The position numbers and the translations under genes are program-made. Below the pieces are notes generated by a model. The model was not told where the DNA came from. It did not search any database and saw only the letters and a list, made by a program, of their open reading frames with translations. Below, in pieces: positions 16,832 through 26,454 of a stretch of 36,350 bases of DNA. The stretch lies in assembly GCA_035712145.1 (NCBI GenBank), contig DASTBI010000032.1:1-36350 (forward strand). Direction: 5' to 3'. Every line of letters begins with the position of its first letter. Position 1 is the first letter of the stretch. The stretch comes from Candidatus Eisenbacteria bacterium. Its GTDB lineage: Bacteria > Eisenbacteria > RBG-16-71-46.

Positions 16832-18097
16832 TCAACGGCCGCGATTCAGAACATCCCATTCCCAATTGAGGATCACGTGGAGCTGGTGCGCGAGATCGAA
16901 CCCTTCTCGATCGTAGAACGCCTCGCGCACGGTGAGCCTGAGGTCCCGCGAGCTTCCCCACGGGCGCCAGGGCACGAGATAGTCGATCTTGAAGTTGTAT
17001 TCGGTCTGGTCGGGTGCGCTGGCCCGCGATTCCGGATCGATCGCATCCGTCCCCCGTGCGAAGTTCACGGCTCCCACCAGCCCGCTGGCGCCGAGCCTCG
17101 AGAAGTCATAGACCGCCCCGACGAGCCATCCTTCCTCGTTGGCGCGGGCGAAGCCCTGGGACGCGGGGGCGTCGAAGAGTGAGAGGTATCCCGGATACGT
17201 GCCCCAAGGGTTCTGGATGTCGTTCCCGGACGCCGTCACTGAGAACGCCGTGGTCAGCGTGAGATCGCGGTGGATGAGCTGAACCCGGCCGCCCCCGACG
17301 CGCGTGCGCCACATGCGACTGGCGGCGTTGATGACCAGAGCATCGCCAACCGCCCGCTGGTCGGTGAACTCGGCGCCCATCGCCACCGTCCAGGCGGCGC
17401 TCAGGGCGCGTCGGTAATCGCCCTTCACGTATAGCGTGTTGAACGTGTCGAAGCCGTATTGCTCGTGAACATCGAAGCGCAACGCCTGAAGAGGAGCCAG
17501 TTGCACGCCGATCAGTCCGACGCCGGCATCGCTCTCGCCGGCACCAGCTTTCTCGGCCATGCTGACGAACTCGTCGGCGTTCCACTGCTTGACCCTCCAA
17601 AGGTAGCCGGCGAGGTATCGCACGTCGCGGATCACTCCCCCCACCGTCGCCCCTTCGAAGGTGTTCGGCGTCATCCGAATGTCCGAAGGGTTGATGTAGC
17701 CCTGGTCCACTTGCTGGCGATAGAGCTTGAAGACGGCGTCGTCCCGATATCGCAGCGCGGCGTAAGCTTCTCCCAGTACCAGGTAGCCTTCCTGCCCGGG
17801 CTTGAGCAGGAAGGTGCCATCCTTGTCCTCGGGGGCGTATAACGGCGCCGAGCCGTAGAGGGTGGCGCCCGCCGCGAACGCGTTGGACAGCCAGCCCGAT
17901 CGATAGGCGAGCCACCCCCCGCCGGTCCAGGCCTCGTTCTGGCCGCCGGTGTTCTGAGTCCCGTCGTAGTAGAACGAGCGCAGATGGAAGACCAAGGTGG
18001 TGTCGGTGACCGTCATCGCCTGCGGCGCTTCGGGGACCAGCGTGAATGCGAGAGCGAGAGCCGTGACGCCGGCCCCCAAGCCGGCCATGGATCGCAT
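16832..18097 (-). CDS. OprD-family-like outer-membrane beta-barrel porin
   Basis: 421 residues from ATG at 18097, 8 bp after the TPR gene's stop; an in-frame ATG at 18088 is an alternative. A signal peptide (about 1-28, ending PQA) precedes a barrel-like chain of alternating amphipathic strands rich in aromatic and glycine residues. Family clues are the early LRSFYYDGTQN segment, the GGWLAYRSGWLSN strand and the MTPNTFEGATVGG motif. These match positions in OprD, where an RLLPQTFEG-type segment is conserved. OprD porins are substrate-selective channels for amino acids, peptides or aromatic acids. As last gene of the DyP operon it may import a substrate for, or export a product of, the peroxidase system. 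Family assignment rests on motif recall. Confidence 0.75.
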   Translation of the reverse strand: MRSMAGLGAGVTALALAFTLVPEAPQAMTVTDTTLVFHLRSFYYDGTQNTGGQNEAWTGGGWLAYRSGWLSNAFAAGATLYGSAPLYAPEDKDGTFLLKPGQEGYLVLGEAYAALRYRDDAVFKLYRQQVDQGYINPSDIRMTPNTFEGATVGGVIRDVRYLAGYLWRVKQWNADEFVSMAEKAGAGESDAGVGLIGVQLAPLQALRFDVHEQYGFDTFNTLYVKGDYRRALSAAWTVAMGAEFTDQRAVGDALVINAASRMWRTRVGGGRVQLIHRDLTLTTAFSVTASGNDIQNPWGTYPGYLSLFDAPASQGFARANEEGWLVGAVYDFSRLGASGLVGAVNFARGTDAIDPESRASAPDQTEYNFKIDYLVPWRPWGSSRDLRLTVREAFYDREGFDLAHQLHVILNWEWDVLNRGR

Positions 18098-18105
18098 CGA
18101 ACAAA

Positions 18106-19146
18106 TCAGGCCGGCGGTCCGCTTTCGCAAACCGCGAGGGCCCGAGCGAGCAGCCGCTGGGCGCGCGGTGTCGGCCGGATCTCGGCATTCAGCCTGGCCA
18201 GCGGCAGGGCCCGGCGCGGTTCGGCGCCGGCACCGAGCCAGAATGCGGCCGCGTGGTCGGCGAACGCCGCCGGATGGCGGGCGATCAACTCGTCGTAACG
18301 AGCCGCCGCCTGGGCCCGCCACCACTGTGACTCCTCGAGCCGTCCCGCTTGCTTCAGTAGCTGGCAGAGCTGAGCCGCGTGATCGGGATCGTCGGACGTT
18401 TCCGTGAGGCGCCGCAGTCGCACCATCGCGCTCTCACGCTCGCCCATGGCCGCCTCGATCTCGGCGAGATGGTTTTCGGCCGCGGCGTACCCTGGCACAC
18501 GCCGCACGGCCGACTCGTACCATGGGCGGGCGCGGTTCCACTCGCGCTGGCCGTGCCACAGGTGCCCGCGTTGAAAATCGAGCTGGGCGAGTCCAAACGG
18601 AGACACGCCCCTGAAGCGCGCGCGACTCTCGTCGAACAGCCGCTCCGCCTCGGAAACCACTCCGCGCTCGGCTTCCAGCACCGCGAGCCCGGCCAGCGAC
18701 TCGAAATCGGCGCGCCGCTCGAGCGCGTCCCGGCGCAGCGCGAGCGCCTCATCGTAGCGCCCGACCGCCTGGTCGATCGCCGCCCGCTCGACGGCCAATG
18801 CCTCAACCGGATGGCCGCATCGCTCGGCGGCGTCGAGGTCGTCCAGCGCCTCCTTGAAGCGATGCATGGTGGCGCGCGTCCGCGCCCGCACCATGAAGGA
18901 CAGCCCATCGGCGAAGGCTTCTTGCCCGAGACGCTCTCCGATGGCGGACGCCCGCTCGTAGTCGGCGATCGAGCCCAGCATCTGCCCGCGGAGGAGGAGC
19001 CGATCGACCAGCTCGCCTCCCAGGTGACTGGTCATGCCGGGGGTCGACTGCTGCTCGAGGCGCTCGATCTGCTTCTGCAGGTTGAACAGCGCGATCGTGG
19101 CGTCGGTGGTGCGGATCTCCGTCGCGAGCGACAGACCTCCGGTCAC
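18106..19146 (-). CDS. Tetratricopeptide-repeat protein of the DyP operon
   Basis: 346 residues from GTG at 19146. This GTG overlaps the upstream TGA as GTGA, a coupled start; the longer frame to 19323 lies inside the preceding gene. After a coiled-coil-like segment (IALFNLQKQIERLEQQ, about 18-33) come degenerate TPR helices through most of the chain, with repeated A...Y..A..L and R.D.AL pairs such as RFKEALDDLDAAE, RYDEALALRRDALE and YESAVRRVPGYAAAENHLAEIEAAMGE. No signal peptide or enzyme motif is visible. TPR proteins act as scaffolds. DUF4331-type proteins often sit beside TPR genes as far as I recall, so a complex with the upstream DUF4331-like protein is plausible. Confidence 0.85.
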   Translation of the reverse strand: MTGGLSLATEIRTTDATIALFNLQKQIERLEQQSTPGMTSHLGGELVDRLLLRGQMLGSIADYERASAIGERLGQEAFADGLSFMVRARTRATMHRFKEALDDLDAAERCGHPVEALAVERAAIDQAVGRYDEALALRRDALERRADFESLAGLAVLEAERGVVSEAERLFDESRARFRGVSPFGLAQLDFQRGHLWHGQREWNRARPWYESAVRRVPGYAAAENHLAEIEAAMGERESAMVRLRRLTETSDDPDHAAQLCQLLKQAGRLEESQWWRAQAAARYDELIARHPAAFADHAAAFWLGAGAEPRRALPLARLNAEIRPTPRAQRLLARALAVCESGPPA

Positions 19147-20288
19147 TTGGGGATTCCCACCAGCGGCGCCAGCGGAGGAGGGTTCGGATTCGGTGGGGAG
19201 AGATACGGAAACCTCTTCGTGGCCGGGGCGGTCGTCTGGTCGACTCCGTCGGAAACGCGGGGACCATTGAAGTTGTTCACGAGAAGCGTGAGCACGGTGT
19301 CCACGACGTCGTCGTTGAGCCACCGGCCACCGCAGCTCTCATGGGGAACGCCGCGCAGCATCGCCGACTCGATCTGGAAGTAGCTCACCTCGGCGAACGG
19401 CTTCGCGAAGTCGACCACCAGGAAGTCCGCGAGCAGCAGCTCCGTCAGCGGATGGTTCCCCTCCTCGTCGAGCGGCCAGTCGGTCTTACCGTCGAGCCCG
19501 TCGTAGAACTTCATGCTGCCATTGAGGCGAGCGCGATACGCGCCGAGGTAATCCGGCCGGAGCTTGAAGCCGTCCTCCTCGCTGTACAGGTCGCGCACGT
19601 CGAGATCGCGATTCACCGGGTCCGAGGCCCTGTCCATCATGATGAAGTTCTTGACCTCGGGCCGTCCGACACGGTCCTGCCGGGCGCTGTAGGAGCCGCG
19701 CGTCATCGTCTCCGCCACGATCCCGACCAGCGAGCCCGCCTCCTGTCCGAACAGCGCGGACCCTTCGAACTCCACCACCAGGCTCAGCACGTTCTGGCCG
19801 GCGACCGAGTTGGTGTTGGTCGGCTCCGGGATCCTCCGGTTCATCCGCAACCCTCCGGAGAAGAGCTGGTCGACGAAGAAGGTGTCCAGCCGGCATCCCG
19901 CGAAGATTCGCGTCCCACCCGAGCGCGATCCCGCTTCGTCGCCCACCGTGACCGCGATTTCGCCCCAGGGCGTGCGGCACGTCCCGGACTGCACGAGTCG
20001 GCCATCGGACTGCTTGCGCGGAACCTCGAACGTGAAGCTGAACGAGTGCTCGACGTCGCCGACCGAGAATGCCGCCTTCCGCCCGGTGGACGCCACACGG
20101 ACGGAACGGACCCGCAGCCGGTAATCGATCGCGTCCGAGAACAGCGTCGACGCGGAAGGGATGAACGGGCACGCGTTCAGGACCATCACCAGGTTGCCGC
20201 GCCGTTCCGGGCTCGGGAATGCGCACAGATCCGAGATGTCGATCTCGGGATTGGCGGTCGAGCGGGGTCCTGCTCCGTGATCAGCCAT
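19143..20288 (-). CDS. DUF4331-like protein
   Basis: 381 residues from ATG at 20288, overlapping the DyP-B stop by 8 nt. The N-terminal region (about 2-60: DHGAGPRS... NPEIDISDLCAFPSPERRGNLVMVLNACPF) follows the DUF4331 pattern, in which a His-rich start leads into a DxxDxYAF.SP segment and a strand VTLI.NY.P. Later blocks include GCRLDTFFVD, NVLSLVVEFEG and DRVGRPEVKNF. The last of these matches the R.GRP..N conserved in the family. No signal peptide is present, unlike many DUF4331 proteins, which are exported. Function of the family is unknown. Its place between a DyP and a TPR protein in overlapping genes suggests a shared complex. Confidence 0.8.
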   Translation of the reverse strand: MADHGAGPRSTANPEIDISDLCAFPSPERRGNLVMVLNACPFIPSASTLFSDAIDYRLRVRSVRVASTGRKAAFSVGDVEHSFSFTFEVPRKQSDGRLVQSGTCRTPWGEIAVTVGDEAGSRSGGTRIFAGCRLDTFFVDQLFSGGLRMNRRIPEPTNTNSVAGQNVLSLVVEFEGSALFGQEAGSLVGIVAETMTRGSYSARQDRVGRPEVKNFIMMDRASDPVNRDLDVRDLYSEEDGFKLRPDYLGAYRARLNGSMKFYDGLDGKTDWPLDEEGNHPLTELLLADFLVVDFAKPFAEVSYFQIESAMLRGVPHESCGGRWLNDDVVDTVLTLLVNNFNGPRVSDGVDQTTAPATKRFPYLSPPNPNPPPLAPLVGIPK

Positions 20289-21651
20289 GAGCGACCTCCG
20301 GCATTGCCTTGGCCTCGGCGCCCGGCGCTCCTGTTTGAAGCGCGGCCAGCCACTTGAGCGCGCGAATCCCAGGCAGGAAGAAGTAGGCCCCGCCTCGCAC
20401 CGTGGTGAACGCGGGAAGTCCGGTGATGGTCTTCCGGATCGGACGCTTCGGAATCTTGAACTCCATGGTTCCGTCCTGGGTGCCAATGATGGGGTCGTGC
20501 TCGTTGCCGAGCTCATGGAACGTCCGGTCGTTGATCCACACGTTCTGCGCGAACTCGTACTGACGGACGAGACTCGCGCAGCCGACGAACGCGGCGATGC
20601 CGCGTTCCACGCCATCCTCGGGAGCGCCTTCGGGCAGCGCCGGGCCGTAGGTGCCGCCGCGGCGAATCATGCGCCTTCGGTTCATGTTCACGCCGGTGTC
20701 GCGCGGATTCATGCGACGAATGTGGGAGCCCAGCGGAGCCGCGTATCCGTGCGGGTCCATCTGCCTGTAATTGAAGTCGTTGTTGCGCTGAGGGTCGGCG
20801 CCGAGCGCCGGATCGTCCTTCTCCGGCGCCAGGACCAGCGGCGCGCCGCTGCGCCAGCGGCCCATCAGCTTGGCCGCGAGCAGCTCCTGCCCTTCGGCCG
20901 ACTCTCCCCCGTGTTGCCGCAGGAAATCGCGGAACCGGCCGACGTGCTCCTGAAGCTGACGATAGGCCAGGAAGCTGCCGTTGCGAGAAAGGACCTCGGG
21001 CTGGGGCAGCGTTGGCGTGATGCCTTCCTCGTCCGGGTAACCGAGGAAGAACTCGCCTGGCTTGAGCGCCGCGCCCGAGCCAGGAGTCGGCCCTTCACCC
21101 ATGCCCTCGATCGCCGGCTGCGAGAGTCGATCGCGATAGCCGAAATGATCGTGTGCGTGCTCGAGCGGTGGTGTGGCCTCGAGGTCGAGGATCGAGAGCG
21201 CCCTCACCGCGGGGAACGGAGCCAGGTGTCTCTGATGCTCCCGAACGCACCGCTCGCGCTCCGCCACGTCACTGGCGAACAGGATCACGATCGCATGCAG
21301 GTCCGGACTGGCGAGACTGCCGACCCAATGCTCGGGGTGGTTGTCGCCGGTATCGCCGAGCACCTGGGCCCGTGCCGCCATTCCCTGACGAAACTCTTCG
21401 GGAAAGGTGACCAGCGAGGCCTCGTCCACACCGAGCGCACGCAGGCCGTTCCAGGTGAACGCGATCGTCACCCAGCGTGAGTCGAGCGGCTTCGTGCCGC
21501 CGACCGCCGCGCCGGTGCCCACGGTGTCGATCACGCTCGCCAGGTATCCGCGGCCCTGCGCCGCCTCGCCGAAAGTCAGGAACCCGTAACGCGCCGCCTT
21601 CGCGGAAGGCCGCGTCAGCAGGAAGTGCTGGATGTCATCGAGCTCGAGCAT
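20281..21651 (-). CDS. DyP-type peroxidase-like protein (copy B) with altered GxxDG motif
   Basis: 456 residues from ATG at 21651, 7 bp after the preceding gene. It aligns with copy A over its whole length: LELDDIQ at the start, FPEEFRQGMAARA, KPGEFFLGYPDEE, MGRWRSGAPL, His310 in GSHIRRMNPRD and MIRRGGTYGP. The diagnostic GxxDG motif reads GYRDR: Asp174 is kept but the final Gly is Arg175 (codon CGA at 21127-21129, one base from GGA). Placing a bulky cation beside the catalytic Asp in the distal haem pocket could change peroxide handling or substrate, or turn the protein into a haem carrier or sensor. An extra C-terminal tail of about 20 residues (QTGAPGAEAKA...) is absent in copy A. It is the second gene of the operon. 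Loss of activity is inference; proximal His and distal Arg remain. Confidence 0.9.
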   Translation of the reverse strand: MLELDDIQHFLLTRPSAKAARYGFLTFGEAAQGRGYLASVIDTVGTGAAVGGTKPLDSRWVTIAFTWNGLRALGVDEASLVTFPEEFRQGMAARAQVLGDTGDNHPEHWVGSLASPDLHAIVILFASDVAERERCVREHQRHLAPFPAVRALSILDLEATPPLEHAHDHFGYRDRLSQPAIEGMGEGPTPGSGAALKPGEFFLGYPDEEGITPTLPQPEVLSRNGSFLAYRQLQEHVGRFRDFLRQHGGESAEGQELLAAKLMGRWRSGAPLVLAPEKDDPALGADPQRNNDFNYRQMDPHGYAAPLGSHIRRMNPRDTGVNMNRRRMIRRGGTYGPALPEGAPEDGVERGIAAFVGCASLVRQYEFAQNVWINDRTFHELGNEHDPIIGTQDGTMEFKIPKRPIRKTITGLPAFTTVRGGAYFFLPGIRALKWLAALQTGAPGAEAKAMPEVAHG

Positions 21652-21658
21652 GACGAGA

Positions 21659-22243
21659 TCACTGCATCTCGTTCAACATGTTCTCGAACGACGCCTTGAG
21701 ACGCAGCGCCTTCTTGATCTCGTCGGCGGTGACGTAGGGATACTCGCCGTACTCGAGGAAGCTCGGACGCTGGTGATCACGGAAGAACTTGATGACCGAC
21801 TGCAGATTGGTCTTCCAGTCCTCGGGCCAGCCTTCGAGGTTGACGAACACCGTGGTGAGGCCGGTCTTGAGGAACAGCGCCACGGCGTCTTCGAGGTACT
21901 TGTCGAAGTCCGTGTCGAAGATGCCCATGTACTGGAAGTAGAGCCCCGAGTCGATGTCGAACAGGTTCCAGCGCAGGTAATGGAGCCGCAGCGGCGCCAG
22001 CACGGTGGGATCGCCCTTCACGGCCTCTTCGATGGTCTTCCCGTAGTCGCGGATGACCTGCTCCTTCCCCGGCTTGACCTTGGCGATGATCGAGAAGCCG
22101 TAGCAGGCGGGCGTGCGCGGAAAGATCGGACCGTATCGACCCTGCTCGAGCTTGAAGTACCCCTCTTTGGGAAGCGCCATCGCGGCGGGCTGCGTCCAAT
22201 CCTGTTTCTGCGTGGTCTCGGGCATCATCGTGGTCGTGGACAT
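21659..22243 (-). CDS. Hypothetical protein, possible ferredoxin-like alpha/beta-barrel partner of DyP
   Basis: 194 residues; ATG at 22243 has AAAGGAG 8 nt upstream, so it is the likely first gene of the operon. I do not recognise a named family. The pattern YGFSIIAKVKPGKEQVIRD, then LAPLRLHYLRW and LYFQYMGIFDTDFDKYLED, reads as strand-helix-strand-strand units. They are spaced like the dimeric alpha/beta-barrel (ferredoxin-like) proteins, the fold shared by DyPs and chlorite dismutases. As I recall, similar VKPG...LHFARW...FDGD sequences occur as small proteins or domains near peroxidases. No signal peptide or cysteine pair is present. A subunit or substrate-binding role for the adjacent DyP-B is inferred from fold and position. 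Confidence 0.7.
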   Translation of the reverse strand: MSTTTMMPETTQKQDWTQPAAMALPKEGYFKLEQGRYGPIFPRTPACYGFSIIAKVKPGKEQVIRDYGKTIEEAVKGDPTVLAPLRLHYLRWNLFDIDSGLYFQYMGIFDTDFDKYLEDAVALFLKTGLTTVFVNLEGWPEDWKTNLQSVIKFFRDHQRPSFLEYGEYPYVTADEIKKALRLKASFENMLNEMQ

Positions 22244-22561
22244 CAGGGTGCTCCTTTCAGCGGTGTGCTGGTTCGCGGGTGCACCGTCATTCGCTCAGCG
22301 CGTGATGATGGTGACGCCGCTCGATGGAATGGATGGGCCGATGGGTCGGCCGAGGGACTCCGCGAGCGGGGCCGCGTCTGGGCGAATCGGCTGGAGCCGA
22401 CCGGGCTTCCATGATCCGTAGGCCGTTGGACCCTAGCACAGCGCGAACATCGAGAGGGGCGGATTGCGCCGAACGCAATCCAGGATCCATAACGGGGACG
22501 CCGGACCGCCAATCTCTCAGCAGAAGATGCGTCCGGTATCCGGGTGGGTTCGGTCCCTGGC
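22244..22561. other. 318-bp intergenic region between the SIMPL gene and the DyP operon
   Basis: No open frame here shows family features. The region lies downstream of the SIMPL stop and upstream of the DyP operon start, so it should hold the operon promoter and any SIMPL terminator. The visible structure is an 8-bp hairpin at 22461-22481. I could not find a convincing -35/-10 pair; TGTGCTAGGGT on the minus strand near 22432-22442 is only a weak extended -10 candidate. Confidence 0.5.
22461..22481. other. Perfect 8-bp inverted repeat between SIMPL and the DyP operon
   Basis: GGATTGCG and CGCAATCC flank a 5-nt CCGAA loop. It lies about 80 nt past the SIMPL stop and about 218 nt before the operon's ATG. 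It could be a terminator stem, although no U-tract follows on either strand. It could equally be a dyad operator controlling the peroxidase operon. Confidence 0.35.
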
Positions 22562-23302
22562 TCAGTGGGTCAGGTAGTAATCGATCGTGGACACCACCCG
22601 CAGCGTCTTGTGGAGCTGGCTGCCTTCCATCGTTCCCATGAAGTTGTCGCGCGCCTGGATCTCGAACACGCCCTGACTCGCGCGGCGAATGCCGCCGATC
22701 CTGCTGCGCGAGTCCTTGGCGAATTGCTCGGCGGCTTTGCGCGCGCTGGCGGTGGCCTCGGCGATCATCTCCGGCTTGAGGTCATTGAGCTTCGAGAAGA
22801 TGTAGGTCGGCCCGCCATAGGGCCCGTGGCCGCCAGCCGAAGACAACACCACACCCGCGGTCAACAGCTCGCCCACCTGCTGGCTGGCGGCCAGGATCTT
22901 GGCCGGCTGGTCCGAACGCACCATCAGCAGCATGTTGACGATGTAGCGGTCGCCCGCCATCTCCCCCGGCCCGCGATAGGGATTGGCCCGCACGTCGTTG
23001 ACCTCGACGCCTTGAATCTCCACTTCCGCCGACTCGAGTCCGTGCTTCTGCAGGAACGCCATGACGGCCGTGCGTTGCGATTCGATCTTCGTCTGGGCGT
23101 TCGAAAGGACGTTGTCGGTGGCGACCAGGCGCAGCGGCCACAAGCCGATGTTGGCGTCGACGATGCGCTCCGCCACGCCTTTCACGGTCACGAAACGGTC
23201 CGTGGTGCGGGAGCGGACGAAGCCGCCGCCGACGAACCAGCCGGCCAGGGCGATGGCGACGGCGAGGAGGATGGCGTTCGCGGGGGAAGAAGGGCCGTTC
23301 AT
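22562..23302 (-). CDS. SIMPL-domain (DUF541) membrane-anchored protein
   Basis: 246 residues. ATG at 23302 has AAGGAG 6 nt upstream. An N-terminal membrane helix (about 10-27) anchors a SIMPL domain that fills the rest, with the family features FVTVKGVAERIVDANIG at the start, a helix ending in HGLESAEVEIQGV, and the C-terminal ATASARKAAEQFAKD helix. SIMPL proteins are periplasmic; E. coli YggE is linked to oxidative-stress tolerance, though the biochemical role is unsettled. The gene follows the thioredoxin-fold selenoprotein candidate by 102 bp on the same strand, which fits a redox-stress neighbourhood. Confidence 0.9.
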   Translation of the reverse strand: MNGPSSPANAILLAVAIALAGWFVGGGFVRSRTTDRFVTVKGVAERIVDANIGLWPLRLVATDNVLSNAQTKIESQRTAVMAFLQKHGLESAEVEIQGVEVNDVRANPYRGPGEMAGDRYIVNMLLMVRSDQPAKILAASQQVGELLTAGVVLSSAGGHGPYGGPTYIFSKLNDLKPEMIAEATASARKAAEQFAKDSRSRIGGIRRASQGVFEIQARDNFMGTMEGSQLHKTLRVVSTIDYYLTH

Positions 23303-23404
23303 TCGGTTCTCCTTGATTCACGAGTGTGGGGAGACCGCGCGGCCGGCGGCGGAGGTCGCGCGGCGGAGAACGCTACACGCGCCGGGCTCGGCGGTTCAAT
23401 CCGG

Positions 23405-25231
<1,827 letters not shown>

Positions 25232-25422
25232 GCCTCCGAATTGCCCGGTCGGGCACCAAAGTGGCCGAGTCTCGGATGGATCTCAATCGCCGCCGCACCG
25301 GCGCGGCCTAAGCGGTTACGAGCCCGGCTCCGTAGGGCTGGGGCCCGCCTGGTCCATTTCGAATCCGAACCGCATCCAAACAGGTGTTCCGTCGCGGTTT
25401 CGTCCGGTTCACGGGCCTGGTC

Positions 25423-25428
25423 TAGAAT
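25423..25428 (+). promoter_or_regulatory. Possible -10 box of the thioredoxin reductase gene
   Basis: TAGAAT matches the TATAAT consensus at five of six positions and lies 29 nt before the ATG at 25457. No good -35 is found at 16-18 nt upstream, so the call is weak. The 225-bp region 25232-25456 must also hold the divergent selenoprotein promoter. Confidence 0.3.
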
Positions 25429-25456
25429 GCGCGTCTTCCCACCCGATGCGGAGGTC

Positions 25457-26434
25457 ATGGTCGTGTCGATGGTTCACGATGTCCTGATTCTTGGCGCCGG
25501 CGCTGCCGGTTATACCGCCGCCATCTATGCGGCGAGGGCCAATCGTCATCCCGTGCTGCTGACCGGCTACCAGCCGGGTGGGCAGCTCACGATCACGACC
25601 GATGTCGAGAATTACCCCGGCTTTCGCAGCGGCATCATGGGTCCCGATCTGATGGACCAGATGCGCGATCAGGCCGAGAAGTCCGGCACGCTGTTCGTGG
25701 CGAGCGAAGCCGCGAAGGTCGACTTCTCGTCCCGCCCGCTCAAGGTGTGGGCCGATGACGGCATGCTCCACGAGGCGCGCACGGTCATCGTCGCCACCGG
25801 CGCAAGCGCCAAGCTCCTTGGGATCGAGAGCGAGACCAAGCTGATGGGCTATGGCGTCTCGGCGTGCGCGACCTGCGACGGCCCTCTCTTCAAGAACAAG
25901 CGCGCGGTCGTGGTCGGTGGCGGTGACACCGCCATGGAAGAGGCGACCTACCTTTCGCGGCTGCTCAGCGAAGTCGTCGTGGTTCACCGGCGCGACACGC
26001 TGCGGGCCTCGATGGTCATGCAGGAGCGCGCGTTGACGAACCCGAAGATCCGCTTCGTATGGGACTCGGAGATCGTGGAGATCCTGGCCGAGGGCAAGGA
26101 GACGGTCACGGGAGTGAAGATCCGCAACGTGAAGACAGGCGCCATCGCGCGGATCGAGACCGACGGCGTGTTCGTGGCGATCGGTCATCAGCCCAACACC
26201 ACGTTCCTCAAAGGGCATCTCCCCATGGACGACCGCGGCTACCTCAAGGTCACGCCAGGCACCGCGCGCACCGCGATTCCCGGTGTGTTCGCCGCGGGCG
26301 ACGTGGCCGATCCGGTCTACCGCCAGGCGGTGACGGCGGCAGGCAGCGGCTGCATGGCGGCGATCGACGCCGAGCACTTCCTGGCCCACGAAGACCACGT
26401 GAAGCCCGCCACCGAGCAGGCGGCCCGAGCCTAG
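25457..26434 (+). CDS. trxB: Thioredoxin reductase
   Basis: 325 residues from ATG 25457. GGAGG at 25450-25454 is only 2 nt from this ATG, 8 nt from an in-frame GTG at 25463 and 14 nt from ATG 25469, so GTG 25463 may be the true start. The FAD-binding GAGAAGYTAAI is at the N-terminus. The redox-active CATCDG has Cys137 and Cys140, and the NADPH-binding VVGGGDTAMEEA follows. The C-terminal GVFAAGDVADPVYRQAVTAAGSG block is standard. Length fits low-Mr bacterial TrxB. It passes NADPH electrons to thioredoxins. Its divergent arrangement with the double-thioredoxin selenoprotein suggests a shared redox circuit. That protein appears exported, so electron transfer would need a membrane relay. ETF-QO follows after 20 bp, so the two are probably co-transcribed. 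Confidence 0.96.
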   Translation: MVVSMVHDVLILGAGAAGYTAAIYAARANRHPVLLTGYQPGGQLTITTDVENYPGFRSGIMGPDLMDQMRDQAEKSGTLFVASEAAKVDFSSRPLKVWADDGMLHEARTVIVATGASAKLLGIESETKLMGYGVSACATCDGPLFKNKRAVVVGGGDTAMEEATYLSRLLSEVVVVHRRDTLRASMVMQERALTNPKIRFVWDSEIVEILAEGKETVTGVKIRNVKTGAIARIETDGVFVAIGHQPNTTFLKGHLPMDDRGYLKVTPGTARTAIPGVFAAGDVADPVYRQAVTAAGSGCMAAIDAEHFLAHEDHVKPATEQAARA

Positions 26435-26454
26435 AAACCGAACCTGGGGTGACG

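Noticed and set aside
15490-21651. Encapsulin cargo system based on DyP
   Set aside because: No encapsulin shell gene is present, and neither DyP C-terminus shows the usual short targeting peptide pattern.
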